A DNA stretch of 64,000 nucleotides from Janthinobacterium sp. CG3. GTDB lineage: Bacteria > Pseudomonadota > Gammaproteobacteria > Burkholderiales > Burkholderiaceae_D. The DNA is taken from contig NZ_KB467826.1 of NCBI RefSeq assembly GCF_000344615.1, forward strand, positions 59,450 through 123,449. Reading direction: 5' to 3'. Positions 7,630-16,161 of the stretch are shown piece after piece. The notes under the pieces are model-generated. The model ran no database searches. It was not told the origin of the DNA and worked only from the letters and a program-made list of their open reading frames with translations. How positions within the stretch are numbered: position 1 is the stretch's first letter; each line of letters starts with the position of its first letter. The position numbers were made by a program, and so were the translations under genes.

Positions 7630-7971
7630 TTAGAACAGGCTGCCTTGCGCTGGAGCTGCCGGCCGAGTAAGCGGCGGCAGAGGAGCTGCCGCCATTGCGA
7701 CGTCGGGCATTGCGTACAAAGCTAGGACTTGCCGGGTTTTCGCTCGCACCCATTCATCTTTAGGCAAGTGCATACCTGTCGAGCCATCCCAGTCTTCAAA
7801 TGCCCGATCGTAGTGGCCGTTTTTCCGGCTGTGCGCGCCCTGGAGCGCCACCAGCTCGTCGGCCCAGCGCTGCCAAACATCGTCCGAAATCATCGGCGTG
7901 TCTAACACGTAGTAGGCATAGGAGTGGATCAGCATCTGGGTGCGGCGCCGCCGGATCAGTTCGACGTACAT
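7630..7971 (-). CDS. LigA-related small protein of phage early operon
   Basis: The 113-residue protein contains SYAYYVLDTPMISDDVWQRW, which resembles the first helices of the adenylation domain of NAD-dependent DNA ligases (YYxLDxPxIsDxexD). The nucleotidyl-transfer lysine region is absent, so it is not a ligase. Phage genomes often carry such proteins, annotated LigA-related. Its start overlaps the end of the IS-interrupted gene by 16 bp, so it belongs to the same leftward operon. Confidence 0.65.
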   Translation of the reverse strand: MYVELIRRRRTQMLIHSYAYYVLDTPMISDDVWQRWADELVALQGAHSRKNGHYDRAFEDWDGSTGMHLPKDEWVRAKTRQVLALYAMPDVAMAAAPLPPLTRPAAPAQGSLF

Positions 7972-8158
7972 GGGGGAGGTGCTGCGATAGCCGTCTCGGC
8001 GTCAATTACCGTGTCCAAATCGACGTCGATGAAGCGGCCCGGCGCCTGGTCGCGGTCTTTCTCTGCGGCTTCGGCGCGCTTGATCGGTTGCGCGGCAAAC
8101 CTCGCCCTTCAGGGCGGGGTCAAGAGCGCGGACGGCGCAGCCGTCCGGTTTGGTGCGT

Positions 8159-8575
8159 CTAGTGCGGCGTCTGCTGCTGCTCGATGTACTGCCGGATAAT
8201 AGCGATAGGCGCACCACCGCAACTGCCGGCAAAGTAGGAAGGCGACCATAGTGCGCCGCCCCATAGCTTCTTGCGGATGCTCGGATAGTTCTTCTTCCGA
8301 ATCATGCGGCTGGAAACGCCTTTCAGGCTGTTGACCAGGTTAGAAACGGAAACCTTGGGCGGATAGTTCACCAGCAAGTGTACATGGTCATCCTCGCCGT
8401 CGAATTCCACCAGTTCCGCTTCAAAGTCCGTGCAGACGCTGGCGAACATCGGGCGCAGGTCGTCAAGGATCTCTTTTGTGAAGACTTCACGACGGTATTT
8501 CGTTACAAAGACCAAATGCACATGCATTAGAAAAACGCAGTGTCTTCCGTGGCGAATATCGTTGTCATTACTCAT
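8159..8575 (-). CDS. tnpA: IS200-type Y1 transposase TnpA
   Basis: The 138-residue protein has the HUH motif (DDHVHLLV) and the catalytic Tyr in IIRQYIEQQ. It nicks and joins single-stranded left and right ends. Start at MSNDNDIRHG; its ATG lies 21 bp from the divergent tnpB start, so the two promoters overlap. It appears intact. Confidence 0.93.
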   Translation of the reverse strand: MSNDNDIRHGRHCVFLMHVHLVFVTKYRREVFTKEILDDLRPMFASVCTDFEAELVEFDGEDDHVHLLVNYPPKVSVSNLVNSLKGVSSRMIRKKNYPSIRKKLWGGALWSPSYFAGSCGGAPIAIIRQYIEQQQTPH

Positions 8576-8596
8576 AGACCAAACTATAATTGAATC

Positions 8597-9838
8597 ATGC
8601 AACGCTTACAAGCCTACAAATACGAACTGATGCCAGATGGCGAGCAAGAGCGCGATATGCGCCGCTTTGCCGGGTCGTGCCGGTTCGTCTATAACAAGGC
8701 ACTGGCGCTGCAAAAAGAAAATCATGAAGCGGGGAATAAGTTCATCGGCTATGTGGCGATGGCGAAACACCTCACGAGATGGCGCAATGGACTTGACACG
8801 CCGTGGCTCAAAGATGCGCCTTGCCACCCTTTGCAACATGCCTTGAAGGACTTGGAACAGGCATACAAGAATTTTTTCGCCAAGCGCGCCGACTTTCCGA
8901 AATTTAAGCGCAAGGGTGGTGGTGATGCTTTCCGCTACCCCGACTCGAAACAGATCAAGCTCGACCAGGGTAACGACCGCATCTTTCTACCCAAGCTCGG
9001 CTGGTTGCGTTACCGCAACAGCCGCGACGTGCTGGGCGAGGTGCGCAATGTCACCGTGATCCAGTCGGGCGGCAAGTGGTTCGCGTCGATTCAAACTCAA
9101 CGCGAGGTCGAACAGCCACTGCCCACGGCGACGACAGCCGTCGGCATCGATGTCGGCATCGCTCGCTTCGCCACGATGAACGATGGCAGCTTCATCGCGC
9201 CGCTTGGCAGTTTCAAGAAGCACCAACAGCGCCTTGCGCGTTATCAGCGGCGCATGAGCCGCAAGGTCAAATTCAGCAACAACTGGAAAAAGGCGAAAGC
9301 CAAAGTTCAAAAGATTCACACCGGCATCGCTAATGCCCGGAAAGACTTCCTGCACAAAACCACAACGACGATCAGCCAAAACCACGCGCTCGTATGTATT
9401 GAGGATTTGCAGGTACGGAACATGTCCAAGTCGTCCAAGGGCAACAACGAACAGCACGGCAAGATGGTGAAACAAAAGTCCGGCTTAAATCGTGCCATCC
9501 TCGATCAGGGCTGGGGAGAATTCAGGCGGCAACTGGACTATAAGGTGGCATGGAACGGCGGCATGTTGCTTGCCGTACCGCCGCACAACACCAGTCGCAC
9601 TTGCCCGTGCTGCGGCCATATATCGAAAGACAATCGGCTTACGCAGGCAACGTTTTTGTGCGTCGATTGTGGTTACGAAAATAACGCCGATGTCGTCGGC
9701 GCGATCAATGTTTTAGAGCGGGGATACCGCTTGTTAGCCTGTGGAGAGATGGCGCAGTCAGGCCGCTCGATGAAGCAGGAACCCACCGAAGCGACTCGCA
9801 AATCATCGCGCAGCGCCGTAGGAATCCCCGTCCTTTAG
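8597..9838 (+). CDS. tnpB: TnpB RNA-guided nuclease (IS605 OrfB)
   Basis: The 413-residue protein has RuvC-I (VGIDVGIARFAT), RuvC-II (ALVCIEDLQV), a zinc finger (CPCCGH and CVDCGY), and the RuvC-III Asp in NADVVGAINV. All three acidic residues are present. TnpB cuts DNA next to a TAM under guidance of an RNA made from the element's right end, promoting retention of the element. The N-terminal half differs from the second copy, while the C-terminal half is nearly the same, suggesting gene conversion. Confidence 0.93.
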   Translation: MQRLQAYKYELMPDGEQERDMRRFAGSCRFVYNKALALQKENHEAGNKFIGYVAMAKHLTRWRNGLDTPWLKDAPCHPLQHALKDLEQAYKNFFAKRADFPKFKRKGGGDAFRYPDSKQIKLDQGNDRIFLPKLGWLRYRNSRDVLGEVRNVTVIQSGGKWFASIQTQREVEQPLPTATTAVGIDVGIARFATMNDGSFIAPLGSFKKHQQRLARYQRRMSRKVKFSNNWKKAKAKVQKIHTGIANARKDFLHKTTTTISQNHALVCIEDLQVRNMSKSSKGNNEQHGKMVKQKSGLNRAILDQGWGEFRRQLDYKVAWNGGMLLAVPPHNTSRTCPCCGHISKDNRLTQATFLCVDCGYENNADVVGAINVLERGYRLLACGEMAQSGRSMKQEPTEATRKSSRSAVGIPVL

Positions 9839-9875
9839 GGCGGGGAGGATGTCAAAGCCTTATCGAATAGGCGCT
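9740..9875 (+). ncRNA. Predicted TnpB guide RNA (omegaRNA), copy 1
   Basis: TnpB guide RNAs overlap the 3' end of tnpB, include the right-end hairpin and run into flanking DNA. Here the hairpin is at about 9827-9846 and the guide would begin AGCCTTATCGAATAGG at 9856. The 5' boundary is a guess. Confidence 0.45.
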
Positions 9876-10028
9876 CCCAAGCAGCAACTTTTCGGACAAG
9901 CTCGGCCAGTGCTGTCCGCAAGTCATTGATTTCTGCTTGCATAGTCGGATTGTTATATTGCAGTTGTGCTATCACCTCATCCGAGAAGTGCACCTTCAGC
10001 CGGTCCTGCCACTTCTTAATCCCGGCGC

Positions 10029-10334
10029 TCATGCTGCGCTCCAACTCGCGCGCTTGGCTTGGTTCGCCGCCAAGGCGGCCTTGTAGCTGGCCTTGGCCGC
10101 TTTCATCGTCGGCTTCCAGTCGCCAGCGACGCGCGGTTTCCAGCAGCCTCTGGTGTGCTCAGGGCGGACATAGCGATAGTGGTCATCTGGCCCGGCGCCG
10201 AAGTGGTTGCGCCACGGCTCGCGGCGGCGTTCGTTGATGCCGAGCGAGTGGTGCAGCAGGCCGACCTGCCGTTCTGTGGCCAGGAGCGGCCCGGCCGCCG
10301 CAGGGTTTAGTTGGGCGCCGCTGTTTTTTGTCAT
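10029..10334 (-). CDS. Phage early-operon hypothetical protein
   Basis: The 101-residue protein contains HHSLGINERRREPWRNHF, a pattern seen in small hypothetical proteins of temperate phages (an RNHF/RNYF core after a short helix). The C-terminal third is Lys/Ala-rich. Its start and stop both overlap neighbours by ATGA, so it is co-translated within the leftward operon. Function unknown. Confidence 0.6.
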   Translation of the reverse strand: MTKNSGAQLNPAAAGPLLATERQVGLLHHSLGINERRREPWRNHFGAGPDDHYRYVRPEHTRGCWKPRVAGDWKPTMKAAKASYKAALAANQAKRASWSAA

Positions 10335-10573
10335 TGCGTTCTCGCTTGCAGTTGAATTTCGGATGCGTTGATGGCGATCGGCGAGCCCGTCAAATAGATC
10401 GTGCTATCGAGCCCGCCGCCCAGTTGCTGAATGTGCAGGGTGTGGATGAAGCGTGGCTTGCCCTGGTAGAGCACCGGGTTCGCGCTTTCCATCGCTTGCA
10501 AAAGTGCGATGCGGTGTTTTGCCGCAGCCTCCAGCGCTGTCGCGGCGGTGGGCTTGCTGCCCGGGCGGCTCAT
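10331..10573 (-). CDS. Phage early-operon hypothetical protein
   Basis: The 80-residue protein starts at MSRPGSK, where ATGA overlaps the preceding stop. An N-terminal helix is followed by a beta-rich C-terminus (GGGLDSTIYLTGSPIAINA). No family is recognised. Confidence 0.55.
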   Translation of the reverse strand: MSRPGSKPTAATALEAAAKHRIALLQAMESANPVLYQGKPRFIHTLHIQQLGGGLDSTIYLTGSPIAINASEIQLQARTQ

Positions 10574-10698
10574 TGTTGAAAAGCCCGGAAAGCGACAAAA
10601 ACGACCGCCGCCGTAGCGCCATAAACGATGAGCATTTCCAGCGCCACCGGCCGCCATTGAGGAGGGGAGGGCTTGCGCCGTTTTCGGGAATCCATCAT
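10570..10698 (-). CDS. 42-residue single-span membrane protein
   Basis: The basic N-terminus (MMDSRKRRKPSPP) precedes one hydrophobic helix (MLIVYGATAAVVFVAF). The start overlaps the upstream stop (ATGA). Small membrane proteins in phage early operons often act in lysogeny or superinfection effects; no specific function can be assigned. Confidence 0.55.
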   Translation of the reverse strand: MMDSRKRRKPSPPQWRPVALEMLIVYGATAAVVFVAFRAFQQ

Positions 10699-11297
10699 GC
10701 CGCGGCCTTCTGGTTGGCCAGCTCGGCGCGGATCTGGACCGCTACGCTGAAATCGCTGAACTGCTGGGGAGTGAGCGTTCGCGTGATGCCGGCCATCCAC
10801 TCGGTAGTTGCTCTCGCGGCCTCCAAGTCGCGGCGGAACACCGGCATGTGGACGTCGATCATTTTCGCCAGGCGGCGCAGCCCAGCAGTTTCATCTGGAA
10901 CGCCGGCGTCGGCCGCGATCAGCTCGTAGATGTCGCACATCGAAAGGAAGCTGCCGACAACCGGAATCAACAGCTCTGGATCGTCTTCAAGGCTCATCAC
11001 CGCCATCCCCTGAAGCCTATCGATTTCGCCGGAAGACTCCATGGCGTCCATCCAAGCTTGGATTGGGCCGAACGTGATGCCGAATTTGTGCGCGTTCTCA
11101 GGGTGCCCCATCGGAAGGTTGTTGATGCGGTCGATGCGCTGTTGTGCTTGCTCGAGCTGGAGCGCTTCCCCCAACAGGTTGAACTGGCGGCACAGGTTGG
11201 CATCCGCGCGAGCTTGGGAAACCCCCGCGAAGAGATCGGCTGCGCTGCGGCCGTGAGGGTCATGGCGTTCGCGTTTCATCCGGCTACTCTTACCCAT
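10695..11297 (-). CDS. Phage early-operon hypothetical protein
   Basis: The 200-residue soluble helical protein has a basic N-terminus (MGKSSRMKRERHD) and no recognised motif. ATG 11297 overlaps the end of the regulator gene by 8 bp; MKRERHD at 11279 is an alternative start. Operon position between the regulator and small phage proteins supports a phage origin. Function unknown. Confidence 0.55.
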   Translation of the reverse strand: MGKSSRMKRERHDPHGRSAADLFAGVSQARADANLCRQFNLLGEALQLEQAQQRIDRINNLPMGHPENAHKFGITFGPIQAWMDAMESSGEIDRLQGMAVMSLEDDPELLIPVVGSFLSMCDIYELIAADAGVPDETAGLRRLAKMIDVHMPVFRRDLEAARATTEWMAGITRTLTPQQFSDFSVAVQIRAELANQKAAA

Positions 11298-11745
11298 TGG
11301 CGGCCTCGCAGGCGCCGGGGGCTATTGGATAGGCTTTCCCGAAGGCCAGCAAGGCGCGGATGATGTCGCGCGTCAGGCATTGCAGAGGTTTTTCCATGGT
11401 TTCGATATCAGCGACGATGTTTGCGATAATCGCAGCGCCGGGCGATGTTGCAAATTCGCGGGCCGCAGCCTCCGTCCCGAAGCGCAGCCAGTCGCTGGTG
11501 ACGTCAAGTATATCGGCCAGGATGCGCAGCTTTTCTTGGCGGGGGATCGATTCGCCCAAGAGCCATTTCCTTGCCGCGTTGGCCGTGATCTGGACGTCCG
11601 GGAATTTGGCGTTGAATCGCGCCGCCAGTGCGGTGGGGCTCCGAGTGTAGTCGGCATCCCTAAGTGCTTGGAGCAGCCGCTTTTGGAAGCGCGCGCGCTC
11701 GGCAATCGCCGAATTTGTATCGGGGGTATTGCGTCCGGGTTTCAT
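11290..11745 (-). CDS. Phage HTH regulator (Cro/CI-like)
   Basis: The 151-residue protein starts at MKPGRNTPDT (ATGA overlap with the gene before it). Residues ~20-75 form an HTH domain: a helix RLLQALRDADY, then ITANAARKWLLGESIPRQEKL, then ILADILDVTSDWLRFG, the typical XRE layout. The C-terminal part is helical with no peptidase motif, so it is not a RecA-cleaved CI. It is the likely regulator of the leftward early operon. Confidence 0.7.
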   Translation of the reverse strand: MKPGRNTPDTNSAIAERARFQKRLLQALRDADYTRSPTALAARFNAKFPDVQITANAARKWLLGESIPRQEKLRILADILDVTSDWLRFGTEAAAREFATSPGAAIIANIVADIETMEKPLQCLTRDIIRALLAFGKAYPIAPGACEAANG

Positions 11746-11897
11746 TTTGCTGCCGCCACTTCTTGCTTGCCCGAAAGGGACTCGTACAGTGGGGAGCGGA
11801 GCGGGTAGCCGGCCAATTTCAAGTTGGCCACCAGTGCGGCTGGAACATTGCACCAGGTGCCGTTTTGCGCCTGGGTCTGCATTATCGAATTCATCAT
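11742..11897 (-). CDS. Small first gene of the leftward operon
   Basis: The 51-residue protein starts MMNSIMQTQAQNG after AAAAAGGATGTTT, a good ribosome binding site. It ends in an ATGA overlap with the regulator gene. No family is recognised. It is the last gene before IS200/IS605 copy 2, whose insertion lies about 55 bp upstream and may disturb its promoter. Confidence 0.55.
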   Translation of the reverse strand: MMNSIMQTQAQNGTWCNVPAALVANLKLAGYPLRSPLYESLSGKQEVAAAK

Positions 11898-12050
11898 AAA
11901 CATCCTTTTTATTGGTTTTGACCAGATGCGCGACAAGCCCCGTCCAAACGATCGGTTGCGCAGCAACCTCTAGGCGAAGCCGTCGAGTTTGGGCGGGGAA
12001 GGATAGCGCGGACGGCAAAGCCGTCCTTTCGCCAGCAAATTTTTTGTTAG

Positions 12051-12464
12051 CTAATGTGGTGTTTGCTGCTGCTCGATGTACTGGCGGATGATACTAATCG
12101 GAGCGCCACCGCAGGATGAGGCGAAGTAGGACGGCGACCAGAGAATGTCTTTCCAGTACCGATCCTTAATGTCGGGCCGCTCGGTGCGCAGACGCCGACT
12201 GGACGCGCCTTTGAGGCTGTTCACCAGGGAGGATACGGAAACCTTCGGCGGGTATTCGACCAGGAGATGCACATGGTCGTTTTCGCCATCCATTTCTACC
12301 AAGCTCGCCTCGAAGTCGGTGCAAACCTTCGCGAACATCCCGCGCAGACGTTCGATGGCATCGCCATCGAACACTTTGCGGCGATATTTCGCTACAAAGA
12401 CCAAATGAACATGCATCTTAAAAACGCAGTGTCTACCTTTACGAATTTCGTTGTCATCACTCAT
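12051..12464 (-). CDS. tnpA: IS200-type Y1 transposase TnpA, copy 2
   Basis: The 137-residue protein has HUH (NDHVHLLV) and the Tyr in IIRQYIEQQ. It is clearly diverged from copy 1 in the middle (LRTERPDIKDRYWKDILW) but shares the C-terminus. Start MSDDNEIRKG. It appears intact. Confidence 0.92.
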   Translation of the reverse strand: MSDDNEIRKGRHCVFKMHVHLVFVAKYRRKVFDGDAIERLRGMFAKVCTDFEASLVEMDGENDHVHLLVEYPPKVSVSSLVNSLKGASSRRLRTERPDIKDRYWKDILWSPSYFASSCGGAPISIIRQYIEQQQTPH

Positions 12465-12485
12465 AGACCAAAGTATAATCGAAGC

Positions 12486-13703
12486 ATGAAACGCCTTCAA
12501 GCATTTAAATTCGAACTTCAGCCGAACGGTGAACAGCAGCGCCTCATGCGTCGCTTTTCCGGGTCATGCCGGTTCGTGTTTAACAAGGCGCTGGCGATGC
12601 AAAAAGCCCTGTACGAACAGGGCGAAAAGAAGCTTGGCTACGCCGGGCTATGCAAGGCGCTCACGGGATGGCGCAACGACCCGGACACGCTCTGGCTGGG
12701 CGATGCTCCGGTTCACCCGCTACAGCAGACACTCAAGGACTTGGAGCGGGCCTACACCAATTTTTTCGCCAAGCGTGCCGATTTCCCCCGCTTCAAGAAA
12801 AAGGGCATGGGTGATGTCTTTCGCTACCCCGACGCCAAGCAATTCAAAATCGACCAGGGCAACAGCCGCCTGTTCTTGCCCAAGCTCGGCTGGGTTCGCT
12901 ACCGCAACAGTCGCGACATTGTCGGTGTCGCCAAGAACATCACCGTTTCCGGATGTGGCGGCAAGTGGTTCGCGTCAATTCAGACCGAGCGCGAGGTCGA
13001 ACAGCCACTGCCAACAGCAACATCGGCGATCGGCATCGATGTCGGCATTGCCAGATTCGCCACGATGAGCGACGAGACGTTCATCGCGCCGCTGGGCAGC
13101 TTCAAGAAGCATCAACAGCGCCTTGCCCGCTACCAACGGCGCATGAGCCGCAAGGTCAAGTTCAGCAATAACTGGAAGAAGGCGAAAGCCCGTGTCCAGA
13201 AGATTCACACCGGTATCGCCAATGCCAGGAAAGACTTCCTGCACAAAACCACAACGACGATCAGCCAAAACCACGCACTCGTATGTATTGAGGATTTGCA
13301 GGTACGGAACATGTCCAGGTCTTCCAAGGGCACCAGCGAACAGCCGGGCAAGATGGTGAAACAGAAATCCGGCCTGAACCGCGCTATTCTCGATCAGGGC
13401 TGGGGCGAGTTCAGGAGACAACTGGACTACAAGGTGGCATGGAACGGCGGCATGTTGCTTGCTGTACCGCCGCATAACACCAGTCGCACTTGCCCTTGCT
13501 GCGGTCATATATCGAAGGACAATCGGCAAACACAAGCGAAATTCTTATGTGTCGATTGTGGCTATGAAAATAACGCCGATGTCGTCGGCGCTATCAATGT
13601 TTTAGAGCGGGGATACCGCTTGTTAGCCTGTGGAGAATCGGTGCAGTCAGGCCGCTCTGTGAAGCAGGAACCCACCAAAGCGACTCAAGCAGTTTTTGTT
13701 TGA
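12486..13703 (+). CDS. tnpB: TnpB RNA-guided nuclease, copy 2
   Basis: The 405-residue protein has RuvC-I (IGIDVGIARFAT), RuvC-II (VCIEDLQV), the zinc finger and RuvC-III all present. The tail ends KATQAVFV and differs from copy 1, but matches the fragment at 1183-1533. An in-frame extension upstream of 12486 lies antisense to tnpA and is not used. Role as for copy 1. Confidence 0.92.
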   Translation: MKRLQAFKFELQPNGEQQRLMRRFSGSCRFVFNKALAMQKALYEQGEKKLGYAGLCKALTGWRNDPDTLWLGDAPVHPLQQTLKDLERAYTNFFAKRADFPRFKKKGMGDVFRYPDAKQFKIDQGNSRLFLPKLGWVRYRNSRDIVGVAKNITVSGCGGKWFASIQTEREVEQPLPTATSAIGIDVGIARFATMSDETFIAPLGSFKKHQQRLARYQRRMSRKVKFSNNWKKAKARVQKIHTGIANARKDFLHKTTTTISQNHALVCIEDLQVRNMSRSSKGTSEQPGKMVKQKSGLNRAILDQGWGEFRRQLDYKVAWNGGMLLAVPPHNTSRTCPCCGHISKDNRQTQAKFLCVDCGYENNADVVGAINVLERGYRLLACGESVQSGRSVKQEPTKATQAVFV

Positions 13704-13766
13704 GCGCCGTAGGAATCCCCGTCCTTTAGGGCGGGGAGGATGTCAAAGCATTCACCAATCCAACAA
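13600..13766 (+). ncRNA. Predicted TnpB guide RNA (omegaRNA), copy 2
   Basis: The right-end hairpin lies at about 13718-13737. The guide would start AGCATTCACCAATCC at 13747 and run into the phage sequence just before the portal gene. Boundaries are approximate. Confidence 0.42.
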
Positions 13767-13791
13767 GCCACCCTCGCCGGTGGCCTTTTTT
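13767..13791 (+). terminator. Terminator abutting the portal start codon
   Basis: GCCACC and GGTGGC arms with a CTCGCC loop and six or seven Ts run straight into the portal ATG. It implies a rightward gene once lay upstream, now absent. Confidence 0.7.
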
Positions 13792-16161
13792 ATGAGCACG
13801 CACATGACCGACAACATCGCCCCTGACGACGATAGCCAGCTGGGCGCGATGGCGCATGCCATGCTCAACGCCGCAGCCGCGGCCAAGCGCCAGGCCGACG
13901 AGAGCGAGTACGAGCAGGCGTCACGCGAAGCGATGCAGTCGGACGAGCCTGGCGCGGCGCCATTCCAGACGCTAGCCAGCCTCGGATCGATATTCCTTGC
14001 GGAGTTCAGCCAGGCCGAGCAGGACCGGCGCCCGACGGAAGAGCGTTGGTTGCAGGATCTGCGCCAGTATCGCGGCCAATACGATCCCGAAGTCCTGGCC
14101 GCTATGGGAGCAACCCGGTCCAAAGCGTTCGTGCGTAAAACCCGCGTCAAGGTTAAAACCGTTGACTCCCGCGTGTTTGACCTGCTTTTCCCCGCGAACG
14201 CCGACCGTAACTGGTCGTTGGAGTCTACTCCCGTCCCGACGGTAGCACCCGAAATCGAGGCCGAAATAAGAAAACAACTGGTGGCGGCCTTGGGAAAAGC
14301 GCCGACGCCGGACGAAGTCAAGCAGGCCGTCAAGCACATGGTCGATGCGGCGGCAAAGGAAATGGCAACCGCGATCGACGACCAGCTGACCGAATCGCGC
14401 TACAAGAAGGCCGCGCGCCAGGTTATGCACTCCGGGCACCTCTACGGCACCGGCATCCTGAAAGCGCCGCTGATCGAGCGAAAGGTTCGCAGCCGCTTCG
14501 TGATGGAAGAGGGAAAGTGGGTGATGAAGACAGAATCGTATGTCGTCCCATTCGTCGACTACGTCCCGCTGTGGCGCTTCTTCCCGGACATGAGCGCGAC
14601 CGAGCTCGAGAACTGCCGCTACGTGTACGAACGGCACGTCATGGGCAAGGCGGCGACATTGGCGTTGGCCGAGCGTAAAAGCTTCGATACAAAAAAGATA
14701 CGCGACTATGTGCAGGGCAACCCGAACGGCACCCAGGCGCGCAAGAGCTTCGACGCAGAAATTCGCCAGATCGGCGACCGTATTGCACTTGGCGCGACCG
14801 ATGGCCAGTACGAGATTCTGGAACGCTGGGGCTGGGTCGATGCGACGCAGCTGGCCGCGTGCGGCGTCCACGTCCCGCTGGAGCGCATGCACGAGACGTT
14901 TTTTGCCAACGTCTGGCTGCTCCCCAACGGCGATGTGATCCGTGCCGCCCTGCAGCCGATCAACGGCGTGACTTGGCCCTACCACCTCTACTACTTCGAC
15001 AAGGACGAGACGTCGATATTTGCCGAGGGGCTGGCGACCATCATGCGCGACGACCAGACCATGATCAACGCCGGAACCCGGATGATTCTGGACAACGCGG
15101 CCCTTACGGCCGGGCCGCAATTTGAAGTGAACATGGATTTGATGGCGCCGACCGAAAAGGCGGAGGACATGCACCCGTTCAAGCTCTGGCTGCGCACTGG
15201 TAAAGAGCCGGGAAGCCCGGCCATCCGGGTGCTGAACATTCCCGGTAAGCTGGAGGAACTGTACCCCATCGTGGCGATGTTCGAGACGAACGCCGATGAA
15301 GTCACTGCCGTGCCGCGATACATGGGTGGCGAGAACCCGACGCAGGGCGCCGCCGGCACCGCGTCGGGCCTGTCTATGCTGATGGGCAACACGTCGATCG
15401 TGATGAAAGACTTGATCAATGGCTACGACGAGGGCATCACGACCCCATTTATCGAAGCGCTGTACCGGTGGAACATGCAGTTCAACACCAATAATGCCGT
15501 CAAGGGCGACTTCAACATCAAGGCGCGCGGCAGCGCCTCGCTGGTGGCGAAAGAAATCCGGTCCCAGCAGCTCGATGCCTTCGCCGCCCAGACCGCCAAC
15601 CCCATGGATGCGCCATTCATCAAGCGCGAACACCTGCTGCGGCAGCGTGCCGAGGCGCACGACCTGGTCGACGTCGTCAAGACCGAAGAAGAAGTCGCGG
15701 CGGAACAGAACAACGACTTGGCCAAGCAGCAGCAGCAGTTGACGCAGCAACAGAATGAGCTGTCGATGAAAATCCAGATGGCCACCCTCAACGATCTGAC
15801 GGCGAAGGTCGAGCGCACGTTAGCAGATGCGCGCCGACTGAACGCCGAAGCGGTGGCGAAAAACGTTGGCGCGGTGTACGCCGCGACACAGGCGAGCGGG
15901 GTGGCGGCACAGAATGCCGCGATCGCGCCGGGCGCCGACGAGATTCTTCGGTCCTCTGGCTGGGTCGATGCGGCGCAGCCGCAAGCTATGCCAGAAGCGC
16001 CACAGGGCACCGTGGCGGCCCCAACGGCCGGCAACGACCTCCCAGCCCCGCCAGTACCTGACGCGGCGGGGGAACCAGCGCCACAGCCGCCAGTTCCGCA
16101 AATGGAAGGCCCGGGCGCAGGTCTGCACGACGGCATCGAGACGCAAAGGATTGACGAATGA
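13792..16161 (+). CDS. Phage portal protein (head-tail connector)
   Basis: The 789-residue protein (start MSTHMTDNIAP; ATG 13804 also possible) has the length and pattern of podovirus portal proteins. FVRKTRVKVKTVDSRVFDLL near residue 110 and the acidic-to-helical C-terminus with a Gln-rich coiled coil (about residues 640-690) support this. It forms the dodecameric ring through which DNA enters and leaves the capsid. The open frame extends back into the tnpB tail, which is an insertion artefact. There is no clear ribosome binding site between the terminator and the start. A small gene overlaps its stop. Confidence 0.85.
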   Translation: MSTHMTDNIAPDDDSQLGAMAHAMLNAAAAAKRQADESEYEQASREAMQSDEPGAAPFQTLASLGSIFLAEFSQAEQDRRPTEERWLQDLRQYRGQYDPEVLAAMGATRSKAFVRKTRVKVKTVDSRVFDLLFPANADRNWSLESTPVPTVAPEIEAEIRKQLVAALGKAPTPDEVKQAVKHMVDAAAKEMATAIDDQLTESRYKKAARQVMHSGHLYGTGILKAPLIERKVRSRFVMEEGKWVMKTESYVVPFVDYVPLWRFFPDMSATELENCRYVYERHVMGKAATLALAERKSFDTKKIRDYVQGNPNGTQARKSFDAEIRQIGDRIALGATDGQYEILERWGWVDATQLAACGVHVPLERMHETFFANVWLLPNGDVIRAALQPINGVTWPYHLYYFDKDETSIFAEGLATIMRDDQTMINAGTRMILDNAALTAGPQFEVNMDLMAPTEKAEDMHPFKLWLRTGKEPGSPAIRVLNIPGKLEELYPIVAMFETNADEVTAVPRYMGGENPTQGAAGTASGLSMLMGNTSIVMKDLINGYDEGITTPFIEALYRWNMQFNTNNAVKGDFNIKARGSASLVAKEIRSQQLDAFAAQTANPMDAPFIKREHLLRQRAEAHDLVDVVKTEEEVAAEQNNDLAKQQQQLTQQQNELSMKIQMATLNDLTAKVERTLADARRLNAEAVAKNVGAVYAATQASGVAAQNAAIAPGADEILRSSGWVDAAQPQAMPEAPQGTVAAPTAGNDLPAPPVPDAAGEPAPQPPVPQMEGPGAGLHDGIETQRIDE

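Larger units (their letters stand above)
8085..9855. mobile_element. IS200/IS605-family element, copy 1
   Basis: Divergent tnpA (left) and tnpB (right) lie between a left end starting CGGTTGCGCGG and a right end GATGTCAA after the hairpin of CCCCGTCCT/AGGGCGGGG. The left flank is TTGAT, the sequence used as target/TAM by some relatives such as ISDra2. There is no target duplication, as expected for single-strand transposition. It is 1771 bp, appears complete, and splits a phage early gene. Confidence 0.85.
7956..10032 (-). pseudogene. Small phage gene split by an IS200/IS605 element
   Basis: The 5' part (10032 to 9856) encodes MSAGIKKWQDRLKVHF to WERLFDKA. The 3' part (8084 to 7956) encodes IKRAEAAEKDRDQAPGRF to PPPCTSN and a stop. 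Removing 8085-9855 joins the two in frame to give 101 residues, mostly helical, with a heptad-like Leu/Val pattern. GGAG 8 bases upstream marks the start at 10032, and the start overlaps the previous gene (ATGA). Function unknown; precise excision of the element would restore it. Confidence 0.75.
11953..13746. mobile_element. IS200/IS605-family element, copy 2
   Basis: The layout is as in copy 1: divergent tnpA and tnpB, left end CGGTTGCGCAGC, right-end hairpin and GATGTCAA. It is 1794 bp. The left flank is ACGAT rather than TTGAT. It separates the leftward early operon from the portal gene, exactly where terminase genes would be expected. Confidence 0.85.

Noticed and set aside
13696..13791. 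Portal start upstream, within the tnpB tail
   Set aside because: The in-frame extension overlaps the IS right end and the terminator hairpin. The native start is 13792 or 13804.
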